This document shows, piece after piece, positions 8,800-17,790 of a DNA stretch of 64,000 nucleotides. Position numbers and translations under genes: made by a program. The stretch is from NCBI RefSeq assembly GCF_014852585.1, contig NZ_JACVBX010000004.1, forward strand, positions 248,001 to 312,000. The letters are read 5' to 3'. Under the pieces are notes generated by a model that had not been told where the DNA came from, ran no database searches, and was given only the letters and a program-made list of their open reading frames with translations. The DNA is from Pseudomonas sp. PDM18 (GTDB lineage: Bacteria; Pseudomonadota; Gammaproteobacteria; Pseudomonadales; Pseudomonadaceae). Within the stretch, counting starts at the first letter, position 1. Every line of letters starts with the position of its first letter.

Positions 8800-10269
8800 A
8801 TGCCTGAAGTCCGAGTTCTGCCCTGCACCCTCGCATTGTTCGGCGCGCTGGGTGATCTCGCCCTGCGCAAGCTGCTGCCAGCGCTCTACCAGCTCGACCG
8901 CGAAGATCTGCTGCACCGCGATACCCGCATTCTCGCCCTGGCTCGCGACGACGGCGCCAGCGAAGAACCCCTGGCGACCATCGAGCGCCGCCTGCGTCAG
9001 GCCGTACCGGCGAAGGAGTGGGACGAAACCGTCTGGGCCCGCTTCCAGGCGCGCCTGCATCACCTGAGCATGGATTTCCTCGACGCCGGTTCGTACCAGG
9101 CGCTGGCCGAGCTGGTGGGGGACGATAAGACCCTGGTCGCCTACTTCGCCACCGCCGCCTCGGTATTCGGCGGCATCTGCGAGAACCTTGCCGCCGCCGG
9201 CCTCGCCGAGCGCACCCGGGTAGTCCTGGAAAAGCCCATCGGTCACGACCTGGAATCGTCCCGCGCGGTGAACGACGCGGTGGCGCGCTTCTTCCCGGAA
9301 AACCGCATCTACCGGATCGACCACTACTTGGGCAAGGAGACGGTGCAGAATCTCATCGCGCTGCGCTTCGCCAACAGCCTGTTCGAGACCCAGTGGAACC
9401 AGAACCACATCTCCCACGTGGAGATCACCGTGGCCGAGAAGGTCGGCATCGAAGGCCGCTGGGGCTACTTCGACAAGGCCGGCCAGTTGCGCGACATGGT
9501 GCAGAACCATCTGCTGCAGCTGCTCTGCCTGATCGCCATGGACCCGCCGGCGGACCTCACCGCCGACAGCATCCGCGACGAGAAGGTGAAGGTGCTACGC
9601 GCGCTGGAACCCATCGCGCCCGGGCAGCTGGCGACCCGCGTGGTGCGCGGCCAGTACACCGCCGGCTACATCGATGGCAAGGCGGTGCCCGGCTACCTCG
9701 ATGAGGAGAACGCCAACCCTAACAGCGATGCCGAGACCTTCGTCGCCCTGCGCGTGGATATCCGCAACTGGCGTTGGTCCGGCGTACCGTTCTACCTGCG
9801 CACCGGCAAGCGCATGCCGCAGAAGCACTCGCAGATCGTCATCCACTTCAAGGAACCGCCGCACTACATCTTCGCGCCGGAGCAGCGCTCGCTGATCAGC
9901 AACCGGCTGATCATCCGCCTGCAGCCGGACGAGGGCATTTCGCTGCAGGTGATGACCAAGGACCAGGGGCTGGGCAAGGGCATGCAACTGCGCACCGGTC
10001 CGCTGCAACTGAATTTCTCCGAAACCTTCCAGACCGCCCGGACGCCGGATGCCTACGAGCGACTATTGCTGGAAGTCACGCAAGGCAACCAGAACCTGTT
10101 CGTCCGCAAGGATGAGATCGAGGCCGCCTGGACATGGTGTGACGGCCTGATTGACGGCTGGGGGCGCCTGGGTGAGGAGCCCAAGCCTTATCCGGCCGGA
10201 AGCTGGGGGCCGCAGGCCTCGGTTGCCCTGATCGCACGCGACGGGAGGGACTGGTATGGCGATCTTTGA
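8800..10269 (+). CDS. zwf: Glucose-6-phosphate 1-dehydrogenase
   Basis: Oxidises glucose 6-phosphate to 6-phosphogluconolactone with NAD(P)+, the entry to the Entner-Doudoroff route. The 489-residue product has the full family length. Visible motifs are the N-terminal Rossmann start [18 protein letters not shown], the EKPIGHDL block, and the active-site signature RIDHYLGKE near residue 172-180. The start ATG at 8800 lies after GGTAACAACAA, a weak ribosome site. It is the first gene of zwf-pgl-eda, and its last 14 bases overlap pgl. HexR control is likely from the divergent neighbour. Confidence 0.97.
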   Translation: MPEVRVLPCTLALFGALGDLALRKLLPALYQLDREDLLHRDTRILALARDDGASEEPLATIERRLRQAVPAKEWDETVWARFQARLHHLSMDFLDAGSYQALAELVGDDKTLVAYFATAASVFGGICENLAAAGLAERTRVVLEKPIGHDLESSRAVNDAVARFFPENRIYRIDHYLGKETVQNLIALRFANSLFETQWNQNHISHVEITVAEKVGIEGRWGYFDKAGQLRDMVQNHLLQLLCLIAMDPPADLTADSIRDEKVKVLRALEPIAPGQLATRVVRGQYTAGYIDGKAVPGYLDEENANPNSDAETFVALRVDIRNWRWSGVPFYLRTGKRMPQKHSQIVIHFKEPPHYIFAPEQRSLISNRLIIRLQPDEGISLQVMTKDQGLGKGMQLRTGPLQLNFSETFQTARTPDAYERLLLEVTQGNQNLFVRKDEIEAAWTWCDGLIDGWGRLGEEPKPYPAGSWGPQASVALIARDGRDWYGDL

Positions 10270-10972
10270 ACCCCAACTGGCTGAAGGCATGGCCTGGAAG
10301 ACCTGGAACAACGCCGCCGAGCAGGCTCGCGGCCTGGCCGAAGCGGTAGCCGATGCGCTGCGCGAGGCACTGACCGAACGCGGCCGTGCCTTGCTGGTGG
10401 TTTCCGGCGGGCGCAGTCCGGTGGCTTTCCTCGAAGCCCTCAGCGGCGCGGTGCTGGACTGGTCGAAAGTGGCCGTCAGCCTTGCCGACGAGCGCTGGGT
10501 GCCCGAGTCGCATCCGGACAGCAACGCCGGCCTGCTACGTCGTCACCTGTTCAAGGGGGCGGCGGCGAAGGCGCAGTTCATCGGTATCTACCAGCCGGCG
10601 GCCAGCCTGGAAGAGGCGGCCGACAAGGCCGACCGCTACCTGCACGAACTGATGCTGCCCATCGATGTGCTGGTGCTGGGCATGGGGGACGACGGCCACA
10701 CGGCTTCGCTGTTCCCCGGCAGCAGCAACCTAGTAGAGGCGCTCGACCCGGCCGGTACGCGCCGTTGCCTGCCGATGTGGGCACCGACCGTGCCGCACCA
10801 GCGCCTGACCCTGACCCGCGCCGTACTGCAGGGCGCGCGGGTGCAGATCCTGGCCATCCAGGGCGAGTCCAAGCTCGCTACCCTGAGCCAGGCGCTCAGC
10901 GACAACGACGACCAGCGCATGCCCATCAATGCGTTCCTGCGTTCGCCTCTTTCGATCCACTGGTGCCCCTGA
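10256..10972 (+). CDS. pgl: 6-phosphogluconolactonase
   Basis: Hydrolyses 6-phosphogluconolactone to 6-phosphogluconate in the cytoplasm. The 238-residue DevB/Pgl-type protein shows [15 protein letters not shown], the [16 protein letters not shown] block that contacts substrate, and [16 protein letters not shown] with the catalytic His region. The start overlaps the end of zwf by 14 bases, implying translational coupling, and eda follows after 17 bases, so the three genes form one transcript. Confidence 0.96.
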   Translation: MAIFEPQLAEGMAWKTWNNAAEQARGLAEAVADALREALTERGRALLVVSGGRSPVAFLEALSGAVLDWSKVAVSLADERWVPESHPDSNAGLLRRHLFKGAAAKAQFIGIYQPAASLEEAADKADRYLHELMLPIDVLVLGMGDDGHTASLFPGSSNLVEALDPAGTRRCLPMWAPTVPHQRLTLTRAVLQGARVQILAIQGESKLATLSQALSDNDDQRMPINAFLRSPLSIHWCP

Positions 10973-10989
10973 GGCACGGAGTTACCGCA

Positions 10990-11637
10990 ATGTCTGAACA
11001 ACACATCCAGCAGATCGACGCTCTCGCGCAGCGTGCTCGCATCCTGCCGGTGATCACCATCGACCGCGAAGCGGACATCCTGCCCATGGCGGATGCTCTG
11101 GCAGCCGGCGGCATCACCGTTCTGGAAGTGACCTTGCGGACCTCGCTGGGCCTCACCGCGATTCGCCAGCTGAGCGAACAGCGTCCGGAGCTGATCGTCG
11201 GCGCCGGCACCGTGCTCGATCCGGAAACCTTTGCCCAGGCGGAAGAGGCGGGGGCGAAGTTCATCGTCACGCCGGGCTGCACCGATGAATTGCTGGAGTA
11301 CGCCGTGACCCGCCCGGTGCCGCTGCTGCCCGGCGTGGCCACCGCATCGGAAATCATGGCGGCATACCGCCATGGCTTGCGCCGCTTCAAGCTGTTCCCG
11401 GCCAAGGTCGCGGGCGGCGTGGAGGCGCTCAAGGCGTTCGGCGGGCCGTTCCCGGAGGTGCGTTTCTGCCCCACCGGCGGCGTCGGCCCGGACAATCTCA
11501 ACGACTACTACCGGCTGGCCAACGTGATGTGCGTGGGCGGCAGCTGGATGCTGCCCAAGGCCGCCATCGACAGCGGCGACTGGGCCACGGTCGAACGCCT
11601 GAGCCGCGAGGCGCTGGCGTTGCTGGACACACACTGA
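10990..11637 (+). CDS. eda: KDPG/KHG aldolase
   Basis: Splits 2-keto-3-deoxy-6-phosphogluconate into pyruvate and glyceraldehyde 3-phosphate, the last step of the Entner-Doudoroff pathway. The 215-residue protein is a class I aldolase: Glu46 in VLEVTLRT and the Schiff-base Lys134 in RRFKLFPAK match the catalytic pair of the family; CPTGGVG binds phosphate. ATG 10990 is preceded by CACGGAGTTACCGCA, a clear ribosome site. A strong intrinsic terminator begins 20 bases after the stop, closing the zwf-pgl-eda operon. Confidence 0.97.
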   Translation: MSEQHIQQIDALAQRARILPVITIDREADILPMADALAAGGITVLEVTLRTSLGLTAIRQLSEQRPELIVGAGTVLDPETFAQAEEAGAKFIVTPGCTDELLEYAVTRPVPLLPGVATASEIMAAYRHGLRRFKLFPAKVAGGVEALKAFGGPFPEVRFCPTGGVGPDNLNDYYRLANVMCVGGSWMLPKAAIDSGDWATVERLSREALALLDTH

Positions 11638-11656
11638 GCTGTCCTGATCTGGACAT

Positions 11657-11682
11657 GCCCGGCCTCAGCGCCGGGCTTTTTT
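11657..11682 (+). terminator. Intrinsic terminator of zwf-pgl-eda
   Basis: GCCCGGC - loop CTCAGC - GCCGGGC followed by six T: a 7-bp GC stem with a U-run, 20 bases after the eda stop. Confidence 0.9.
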
Positions 11683-11710
11683 ATGTGCGCAGGATAAAAC
11701 GGCGCACCCT

Positions 11711-11760
11711 GTGGGAGCGCCCCATGGGCCCGATCGCGGGCATGGCCCGCTTGTATCCTC
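11711..11760. repeat. REP-like element with GTGGGAGCG edge
   Basis: GTGGGAGCGCCCC is followed by CCCGATCGCGGGCATGGCCCGC and ends TATCCTCCC, giving nested hairpins (CCCG/CGGG and GGGC/GCCC). It lies in the gap between the eda terminator and the trkH 3' end, a usual place for Pseudomonas REPs. Confidence 0.5.
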
Positions 11761-11848
11761 CCAAGGTAGCGCCGTGTGCCGGCGTTCCCGGTAAAGCGGT
11801 TTGTAGGACGGCGTGTTCATCCGACAATTTGGGCTGTTGTGGGGGCGA

Positions 11849-13303
11849 TCAATGCCGCCAGAAGGCTGGGGTGAACAGCACCAGGACGGTGATGATCTCC
11901 AGTCGTCCGAGCAGCATGCCGCCGCAGAGCAGCCATTTGGCCGCGTCCGGCAGCGAGGCGAAGTTGCCCGAGGGGCCGATGATCGGGCCCATGCCCGGGC
12001 CGACGCCGGCTACGGTGCTGGCCGCGCCGGTGAGCGAGGTCATCCAGTCCAGGCCGAGGAACGACAGGCCCAGCGCCAGGCCGCCAACGGTGGCGCCGAA
12101 GAAGAACGAGAAGGTCAGGATCGAGCGCACGATCTCTTCGTCCAGGCGGTGGCCGTTGTAGCTCTGCTTGATCACCGCGCGCGGGTGGATCAGCTGGTAG
12201 AGGCTGGCGCGCAGCAGGGTGTAGGCCACCTGGAAGCGGAAGATCTTGATGCCGCCGGCGGTGGAGCCGGAGCAGCCGCCGATGAAGCCCAGGTAGAAGA
12301 ACAGCATGATCGAGAAGTGCCCCCACAGGCTGTAGTCGCCCAGGGCGAAGCCGGTGGTGGTGACCACCGAGGTCACATTCACCGCGACGATACGGAAGGC
12401 GTCCAGCCACGGCAGGCTGGAGGTCACCGAGTACCAGGTGCCCATCACCAGCCAGGTGAACACCAGTAGGGCGAGGAAACCATGCACCTGATGGTCGCGG
12501 ATCAGCGCCTTGCGATTGCCGCGCAGGGTGGCGACGTAGAGCACGAAGGGAATGCTGCCCAGGATCATCACCACCACCGCGACCCAGTGCACCGCCGGCT
12601 GGTGCCACTTGGCCAGTGACTGGTCGGAGGTGGAGAAGCCGCCGGTGGAGATCGCCGACATGGCGTGGTTGAGCGAGTCGAACAGGCCCATGCCGGCCCA
12701 CCAGAAGGCCAGGGTGCCGGCGATGGTGATGGCCACGTAAACCCCGACTATGTACTTGGCCACCATGTGCGAGCGCGGCATGACCTTGTCGGAGCGGTCG
12801 GAGGATTCGGTCTGGAACAGGCGCATGCCACCGATGCGCAGCATCGGCAGGATCGCCACCGCCATCGCGATGAAGCCGATGCCGCCCAGCCAGTGCAGCA
12901 GCGAGCGCCAGATGAGGATGCCGGGCGACATCTTGTCCAGCCCGGAGAGGATGGTCGACCCCGTGGCGGTGATGCCCGACATGCTCTCGAAGATCGCGTC
13001 GGTGAAGCTGATGTGCCGCGCGAACATGAAGGGCAGGGAGGAGAAAAAGCAGACGATCACCCAGCTCGACACGGTGAGCATGTACATGTCCCGCGGGCGC
13101 ATGTGTACCTGCTCCGGGCGGCCGGGAATGACCATGCCCAGCCCGCAGGTGAAGGTGATGATCGCCGACCAGATGAACGGGTGCAGCTCGTTGGCGCGGC
13201 CGTAGTACAGCAGCGTGGCCATGGGGACCAGCATGGCGACCGCCAGCGTGATCACGAAGATGCCGATGATGAAACCGAGGGTGCGTAGAGTCGGCAGGGC
13301 CAT
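11849..13303 (-). CDS. trkH: TrkH-type potassium uptake channel subunit
   Basis: Potassium-translocating membrane protein of 484 residues, the normal TrkH length. The four pore-loop repeats are visible: MSGITATGST, ISTGGFS, SVVTTTGFALGDYS and GCSGSTAGGIKIFR, whose glycines form the selectivity filter. About ten transmembrane helices surround them. It needs the cytoplasmic NAD-binding partner TrkA, which is not in this window. The start MALPTLRTLGFIIGIF at 13303 lies in a 179-bp gap divergent to the nitroreductase. An alternative first Met further in is possible but would remove part of helix 1. Confidence 0.93.
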   Translation of the reverse strand: MALPTLRTLGFIIGIFVITLAVAMLVPMATLLYYGRANELHPFIWSAIITFTCGLGMVIPGRPEQVHMRPRDMYMLTVSSWVIVCFFSSLPFMFARHISFTDAIFESMSGITATGSTILSGLDKMSPGILIWRSLLHWLGGIGFIAMAVAILPMLRIGGMRLFQTESSDRSDKVMPRSHMVAKYIVGVYVAITIAGTLAFWWAGMGLFDSLNHAMSAISTGGFSTSDQSLAKWHQPAVHWVAVVVMILGSIPFVLYVATLRGNRKALIRDHQVHGFLALLVFTWLVMGTWYSVTSSLPWLDAFRIVAVNVTSVVTTTGFALGDYSLWGHFSIMLFFYLGFIGGCSGSTAGGIKIFRFQVAYTLLRASLYQLIHPRAVIKQSYNGHRLDEEIVRSILTFSFFFGATVGGLALGLSFLGLDWMTSLTGAASTVAGVGPGMGPIIGPSGNFASLPDAAKWLLCGGMLLGRLEIITVLVLFTPAFWRH

Positions 13304-13482
13304 TCGCTGAGGTCTGAATCCAATGGGAATCGGCCATTTTACCTGCCGCCTGCCGATAGTAAACCGCGTGACACCGTTCCCCTTTACAAGTGGGGAAGAG
13401 TAGGAGGGCGCCGTCTTTCCCGGACAAATGCGAACCCTTTGCGTCTACAATGGCGGCTTTCGAGATTGACTGGAGGCAGCCC

Positions 13483-14043
13483 ATGGAGGCTCTCGACGCG
13501 TTGCTCAACCGTGTGTCCCACGCCCGCCTGAGCGAGCCGGCACCGTCCGCCGAGCAGCTGGACCGCCTGTTCCGCAGCGCCTTGCGCGCCCCGGATCACG
13601 GGCAGCTGCGGCCCTGGCGTTTCCTCACCGTGGAAGGCGAGGCGCGCAAGGAACTGGGTGAGTTGTTCGCCCGCGCCGTGGCGGCCAATGAGCCCGACGG
13701 CAAGCCCGAGGCGCTGGACAAGGCTCGCGCCATGCCGCTGCGCGCGCCGTTGCTGGTGGTCGCCGTGGCACGCCTGCAGGATCACCCCAAGGTGCCGGAG
13801 ATCGAGCAGTGGCTGGCGGCGGGTTGCGCCGCTCACGGCATCATCCAGGCGGCCTACGTTGAAGGATTGGGAGCGATGTGGCGCACTGGCGCCCTGGCGT
13901 TCGATCCGCTGGTGCGCGAGGGCCTGGGCCTGGCCGAGAACGAGCGCATCGTCGGTTTCATCTACCTCGGCACGCCGGTCGGCGAACTGCGCCGCCCGGC
14001 ACCGCTGGACCCGGCCGGGTTCGTTAGCGCCTGGCGGGGCTGA
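13483..14043 (+). CDS. Nitroreductase family protein (YdjA-like)
   Basis: FMN-dependent NAD(P)H oxidoreductase of 186 residues. The YdjA-type pattern is present: RAPDHGQLRPWRF near residues 30-45 (FMN phosphate contact) and FIYLGTPVGELRRP near the C-terminus; GLGAMWRTG lies in the active-site loop. Physiological substrate unknown. The start is ATG 13483, 7 bases after TGGAGGC; an upstream in-frame ATG at 13450 lacks a ribosome site. The last 20 bases overlap the end of the degenerate HATPase-like gene on the other strand. Confidence 0.85.
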   Translation: MEALDALLNRVSHARLSEPAPSAEQLDRLFRSALRAPDHGQLRPWRFLTVEGEARKELGELFARAVAANEPDGKPEALDKARAMPLRAPLLVVAVARLQDHPKVPEIEQWLAAGCAAHGIIQAAYVEGLGAMWRTGALAFDPLVREGLGLAENERIVGFIYLGTPVGELRRPAPLDPAGFVSAWRG

Positions 14044-14503
14044 GCGGCAGTTCCAGGCGTACCTTCCACCCTCCGTCGCGAGCGCGCCAGAGCAGGTGCC
14101 CGCCCTGCCAGGAGGCCAGGCGCCGCGCCGGCGGCAGCGCTTCCGGCAGCCAAGCCCGCGCCTGTGGGTCGTAGCCTTGCAGGTCTAGGCGCAGCTCACC
14201 GCGTGCTGAACTGAGCGAAAGCTCCAGCGCAGCCTGCGGATGGCGGGCCAGCGCCCCTTCCAGCAAGGCATCCAATGCTTCGCCCAGCGCATCCGGCCAG
14301 CTTTCCAGCGGCCAGGTGCCGCTCTGCGGCAGGCTCAGGCGCAAGCCGGGCCAGCGTGCTCGCCATTGGGTGGCGAGGCGCGCCAGTTCCACCGCCAGCA
14401 CCAGGTACTGCGGATCGTCGCAGGGATCGCTGCGCAGGAGGGCTGACGGCGGCAGCGGTCGTTGCGGGGCGGGAATCGGCGTAGCGAAGGCGGGAAGGCT
14501 CAT
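14024..14503 (-). CDS. Degenerate HATPase-like protein, last gene of the Cpx locus
   Basis: Protein of 159 residues with no assigned family. Its layout follows the ATP-binding domain of the adjacent kinase: ALGEALDALLEGALARHP sits where the kinase has MLERALDNLLRNGLRFNP (N box), LELSLSSARGELRLDL matches the following strands, and GGWKVRLELPLSPARR matches GGFLASIDLPLRRQAA at the C-terminus. The N-box Asn and both glycine-rich G boxes are missing, so ATP binding is unlikely. No His box is present. It starts 26 bases after the kinase stop and is probably cotranscribed. It may act as a structural partner or modulator; this is inference. Confidence 0.6.
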   Translation of the reverse strand: MSLPAFATPIPAPQRPLPPSALLRSDPCDDPQYLVLAVELARLATQWRARWPGLRLSLPQSGTWPLESWPDALGEALDALLEGALARHPQAALELSLSSARGELRLDLQGYDPQARAWLPEALPPARRLASWQGGHLLWRARDGGWKVRLELPLSPARR

Positions 14504-14529
14504 GGTGGCTCTCCGAATGTGCGCTCGGT

Positions 14530-15864
14530 TCAGGCGGCCTGGCGGCGCAGCGGCAGGTCAATGCTGGCCAGGAAACCGCCCTCGGGATGGTTGCTCAGGC
14601 GCAGCCGCCCGTGGTGGCGCTCGACGGCGCGACGGGCGATGGCCAGGCCCAGGCCGTGGCCGGGGCTGCTCTGGTTGGGAGCGCGGAAGAAGGGTTCGCC
14701 CAGTTGCGCCAGGTGTTCTTCGCTGGCGCCCGGGCCGTGGTCACGGATGCTGATGTGCAGGCGTTCGTCGTCGATCCGAGCCTGGATCTCCAGCGGTTGC
14801 TCCGCGGGGTTGAAGCGCAGGCCGTTGCGCAGCAGGTTGTCGAGGGCGCGTTCGAGCATGTCCGGCCAGCCGTCGAGGGCCAGTTGCGGGGCGACGTCCA
14901 GCTGGATGCTCTGTTCCGGATAAAGCAGTTGCGCGTCGCTGCGCAGGCGCTCGAATAGCGGCAGCAGGTCGATGCGGCTGGTCGGGCCCGGCTCGGCGTC
15001 GAGGCGGGCGAGGGCGAGGATCTCGCTGATCAGCGCTTCGAGGCGGTCGCATTCCTGTTCCAGGCGCGGCCACATGGCGGCGCGCTGTTCGGGCTCGGAG
15101 CGTTCGGCCAGCGCCAAGGCGATGCGCAGGCGCGCCAGTGGTGACCGCAGCTCGTGGGACACATCACGCAGGAGCTGGCGTTGGCTGCCGATCAGTCCTT
15201 GCAGGCGGGCACCCATGCGGTTGAAGTCACGGGCCAGCACGCCCAGTTCGTCGCCACGGCGGGAGAGGCGGGCGAGACTGTCCTGTTGGTAGCTGGTCTG
15301 GCCGAGGTCATGCACGGCGCGGCGCAGGCGGTTCAGCGGGCGGGTGATGGACAGCGTCAGCAGCAGGCTGAATACGGTCAGTACCACCAGCGCGATGCCT
15401 AGCGCGCTCAGCGGCCAGAGCAGGCTGCTGCGGTGCCAGGCCTGCAGCGTCGGATGCGGAATGCGGTAGATGAACAGGTAGGTCTGGTCGGTGCGGCTGC
15501 TGGTGTATTCCTGGCTCAGTTGGCGCCAGGGGAAGCGCGGCAGGTTCTCGCGGTCGAAGTTGCCGTGCGGGCGCGGCGGGCGCGGCAGGTAGGTGCCATT
15601 GACCAGGCGCTGGCCGGTCTCGTCGAGCACCTGCACCGAGAGTTCGTATTGCTTGCGGCGGCTCTCCAGCAGTTCTTGCGCGGCGTTCGGGCCTTGGGTC
15701 TCGTAGAGCAGGGTCCATTGCTTGGCGATGTCATGCAGGCCGGGATAGCGGGCGATCACCCAGGTGTCCTGGTTCAGGGCGCGGCCCAGCAGGATCGACA
15801 GTCCGGCCACCAACAGGAGGGCGAGCCAGAAGGCGGCGAGGATCCGCCAGAAGAGTGAACGCAT
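14530..15864 (-). CDS. cpxS: Cpx-type sensor histidine kinase
   Basis: Envelope-stress sensor kinase of 444 residues in the inner membrane. Transmembrane helix 1 is at about 5-28 and helix 2 at 148-173, enclosing a periplasmic sensor domain of about 120 residues. HAMP (about 175-228) is followed by the His box RDVSHELRSPLARLR (phosphorylated His237), N box ALDNLLRNGLRF, DHGPGASEEH and GHGLGLAIA. The order regulator - periplasmic CpxP-like protein - kinase matches the cpx locus described in P. aeruginosa. ATG 15864 is preferred because AGGAAG lies just upstream; ATG 15885 is an in-frame alternative. Confidence 0.85.
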   Translation of the reverse strand: MRSLFWRILAAFWLALLLVAGLSILLGRALNQDTWVIARYPGLHDIAKQWTLLYETQGPNAAQELLESRRKQYELSVQVLDETGQRLVNGTYLPRPPRPHGNFDRENLPRFPWRQLSQEYTSSRTDQTYLFIYRIPHPTLQAWHRSSLLWPLSALGIALVVLTVFSLLLTLSITRPLNRLRRAVHDLGQTSYQQDSLARLSRRGDELGVLARDFNRMGARLQGLIGSQRQLLRDVSHELRSPLARLRIALALAERSEPEQRAAMWPRLEQECDRLEALISEILALARLDAEPGPTSRIDLLPLFERLRSDAQLLYPEQSIQLDVAPQLALDGWPDMLERALDNLLRNGLRFNPAEQPLEIQARIDDERLHISIRDHGPGASEEHLAQLGEPFFRAPNQSSPGHGLGLAIARRAVERHHGRLRLSNHPEGGFLASIDLPLRRQAA

Positions 15865-15955
15865 GGTCTTCCTGTTCAGCCGCATGGTCTATCCATTGTC
15901 AGGGCTCCACGGCAAGGCGCCGGGTAGAACCCGGCGCCTGCGCTTGCTGGAGCTA

Positions 15956-16411
15956 TCAGTTGGTCTTGGCGCCGTCCTTCTGGGCCTTCCAGGTCTGGAA
16001 TTCAGCCCATTCGGCCTTGCGCTGTTCGCGCTGCTTCTTCAATTCGTCGAACTTCTTCTGCTGCTCGGGAGTGAGGATGCCGCGGATACCCGCGTCGGCC
16101 TTGTCACGGTTGGCCTTGAGTTCCTCCTGCATGGCCTTGCGATCGGCCTCGGGCAGCTTGTTCCAGTACTTCTCGGTGATCGCACGGCGATCCTTCATCG
16201 AGTCGCCCATCAGCTTGCCAACTTGCTGGCGCTGGTCCTGGGTCAGGTTCAGTTCGCGGAATGCACCGCCGTGTTCGCCGCGGTGCATGCCCGGGCCGTG
16301 GTCCTTCATGAACGGGGCCGGCGGCGGAGCGTCGGTCGGCGCGGGAGTGGCCGCCAGCGCGACGGTCGGCAGGGCGGCAGCGATCAGCAGGGCGGTCAGG
16401 GTCTTGCGCAT
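15956..16411 (-). CDS. CpxP/Spy-like periplasmic LTXXQ protein
   Basis: Small periplasmic chaperone-like protein of 151 residues. A signal peptide (MRKTLTALLIAAALPTVALA) is followed by a His/Gly-rich segment (KDHGPGMHRGEHGG) that may bind metal, then two LTXXQ-type motifs, LTQDQ near residue 76 and LTPEQ near 117, in a long charged helix. Spy/CpxP proteins dampen the Cpx kinase and bind unfolded proteins. It lies between cpxR and the kinase gene, and a 170-base gap in front contains GTAAA repeats resembling CpxR sites, so it is probably induced by the Cpx system itself. Confidence 0.85.
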   Translation of the reverse strand: MRKTLTALLIAAALPTVALAATPAPTDAPPPAPFMKDHGPGMHRGEHGGAFRELNLTQDQRQQVGKLMGDSMKDRRAITEKYWNKLPEADRKAMQEELKANRDKADAGIRGILTPEQQKKFDELKKQREQRKAEWAEFQTWKAQKDGAKTN

Positions 16412-16491
16412 GGTGTTTCTCCTTTCTGGGGCCGGTCGTTACCGGATGAGCCCAGTCTAGGGTCGGCAAGGTCAAGGGCGGTCAGTCCCAC

Positions 16492-16537
16492 GTAAAGCTT
16501 CGGTAAAGTTTACGTGAAGCCCTGCTGGAATCTTTAC
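16492..16537. promoter_or_regulatory. Candidate CpxR box (GTAAA repeats) upstream of the cpxP-like gene
   Basis: GTAAA at 16492-16496 and 16503-16507 form a direct repeat with 6-base spacing (GTAAAGCTTCGGTAAAG), close to the CpxR consensus GTAAA-N5-GTAAA. Reverse-orientation copies TTTAC are at 16509-16513 and 16533-16537; the middle pair gives the palindrome GTAAAGTTTAC. The cluster is about 80-125 bases ahead of the cpxP-like start codon and downstream of cpxR. Confidence 0.65.
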
Positions 16538-16581
16538 GAGGTCCGGGCCAGAGCGGCCCGGGCGTTCTGCATGGCGAGGTT

Positions 16582-17259
16582 TCAGACTGCGTAGAAGTAA
16601 CCGCGCCCGCGCAGGGCGAGGATGCGCGGGCGACCATCGGGGTGGCCTCCGAGCTTCTTGCGCAGGTTGCTGACGTGCATGTCCAGGCTGCGGTCGTAGA
16701 GGGTCAGCTTGCGGCCCAGCGCGATCTGCGCCAGCGCCTGTTTGTCCAGCGGTTCGCCCGGCTGGCGCAGCAGGGCTTCGAGGATGCGGCTCTCGGAGAG
16801 GGTCAGGCTGATTTCCTCGGTGCCGATGGTGGCCACGCCGCGCGACAGGTTCAGCGCCAAGTCGCCCAGTTCAAGCTGCGCGGTGGGTTGCGCAGGGTGG
16901 CTGCGGCGCAGCACGGCGCGCAGGCGGGCGGTCAGCTCGCGGGGGTCGCAGGGCTTGGCCAGGTAGTCGTCGGCGCCCAGTTCCAGACCCAGGATGCGGT
17001 CCAGCGGCTCGCCGCGGGCGGAGAGCATCAGTACTGGCAGGTCCGGATGGTCGCTGCGCAGTGACTTGAGCAATTCCAGGCCGCTGCCATCGGGCAGCAT
17101 CACGTCGAGCACGACCGCGTCCGGCGCGCGGCTGCCCAGCGCGGCGCGGGCTTGGGCGCCATCGTGGGCGGCACGGATGCTGAAGCCTTCCTGGGTCAGC
17201 CAGGTGGTCAGCAGTTCGCAGAGTTCGACATCGTCGTCGATCAGCAGCAGTTCACTCAT
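16582..17259 (-). CDS. cpxR: Cpx-type OmpR-family response regulator
   Basis: Two-component response regulator of 225 residues. The receiver domain has the acidic pocket IDDD (7-10), phospho-acceptor Asp52 in VVLDVMLPDGSG and the conserved Lys in DDYLAKP. The stretch ARGEPLDRILGLELGADD is close to E. coli CpxR. The C-terminal winged helix (about 125-225) ends in RKKLGGHPDGRPRILALRGRGYFYAV. It is expected to control envelope-stress and efflux genes and its own locus. It lies 13 bases downstream of the coiled-coil gene at 17273 on the same strand. Confidence 0.9.
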   Translation of the reverse strand: MSELLLIDDDVELCELLTTWLTQEGFSIRAAHDGAQARAALGSRAPDAVVLDVMLPDGSGLELLKSLRSDHPDLPVLMLSARGEPLDRILGLELGADDYLAKPCDPRELTARLRAVLRRSHPAQPTAQLELGDLALNLSRGVATIGTEEISLTLSESRILEALLRQPGEPLDKQALAQIALGRKLTLYDRSLDMHVSNLRKKLGGHPDGRPRILALRGRGYFYAV

Positions 17260-17272
17260 GAAGAGGCTTCTT

Positions 17273-17683
17273 TCAGTTGATCCATTCGCGGCGCGAGCGG
17301 CGGCGGCCGCGGCTCAGCATGCCCAGGATGAACGCCAGCAGGGCGGTCCCGGCGCCGGTCACGTACCAGGTCTGCTGCTCGGTCAGCAGGCGCGGCGGCT
17401 GGTTGGCCTGGGCCTCGCGCAACTGCAGCTTCAGGCGCTGGTTTTCCTGGGTGAGGCGGGCGATACGGGCTTCATCCTGGCTGTTATCCTGCTGTGCCGG
17501 TTGCGCGGCTAGTTCGGTGCGCTGCCGTTCGCTGTCGGCCAGGCGCTGCTCCAGTTCAGGATTGGCGGCCGGCGGTTGAGCTGTTGGTTGGACAGCGCCT
17601 TGCGCCGGTTGAACCATGACGGGCTCTTCGGCGAGGGCGGGCAGTGGCAGGGCGAGGCAGGCGAGCAGAGGCAAACGGCGCAT
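17273..17683 (-). CDS. Exported coiled-coil protein with C-terminal membrane anchor (YgiM C-terminal-like)
   Basis: Protein of 136 residues with a signal peptide (MRRLPLLACLALPLPALA), a Pro/Gln-rich linker, a coiled coil (about 42-92, with RIARLTQENQRLKLQLREAQ) and a C-terminal transmembrane helix (about 104-124, VTGAGTALLAFILGML) followed by a basic tail RGRRRSRREW. This is the arrangement of the C-terminal half of YgiM/TIGR04211 proteins, but the SH3-like domain is missing. It would be anchored in the inner membrane with the coiled coil in the periplasm. Its place directly before cpxR suggests a shared transcript and an envelope role. Confidence 0.6.
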   Translation of the reverse strand: MRRLPLLACLALPLPALAEEPVMVQPAQGAVQPTAQPPAANPELEQRLADSERQRTELAAQPAQQDNSQDEARIARLTQENQRLKLQLREAQANQPPRLLTEQQTWYVTGAGTALLAFILGMLSRGRRRSRREWIN

Positions 17684-17790
17684 CGGGACTCCTTGTTCGA
17701 TGATGTGCCGCCGTCCATGGCCATCCCGGCGCTGTCCGGCTGCGATGCCCCGCGGCGCTCCGTGCCTCGGGGTGCAACGCTCGCGCGCTG

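Noticed and set aside
8781-8800. Second HexR box right before zwf
   Set aside because: TTGG...ACAACAA resembles the consensus only in one half and with wrong spacing, so I did not call it.
8783-9067. Alternative short frame at the start of zwf
   Set aside because: Different frame from zwf, no homology, and zwf begins cleanly at 8800.
12665-13288. 207-residue plus-strand frame inside trkH
   Set aside because: His/Asp/Arg-rich shadow of a membrane protein gene; the TrkH pore loops on the other strand are unmistakable.
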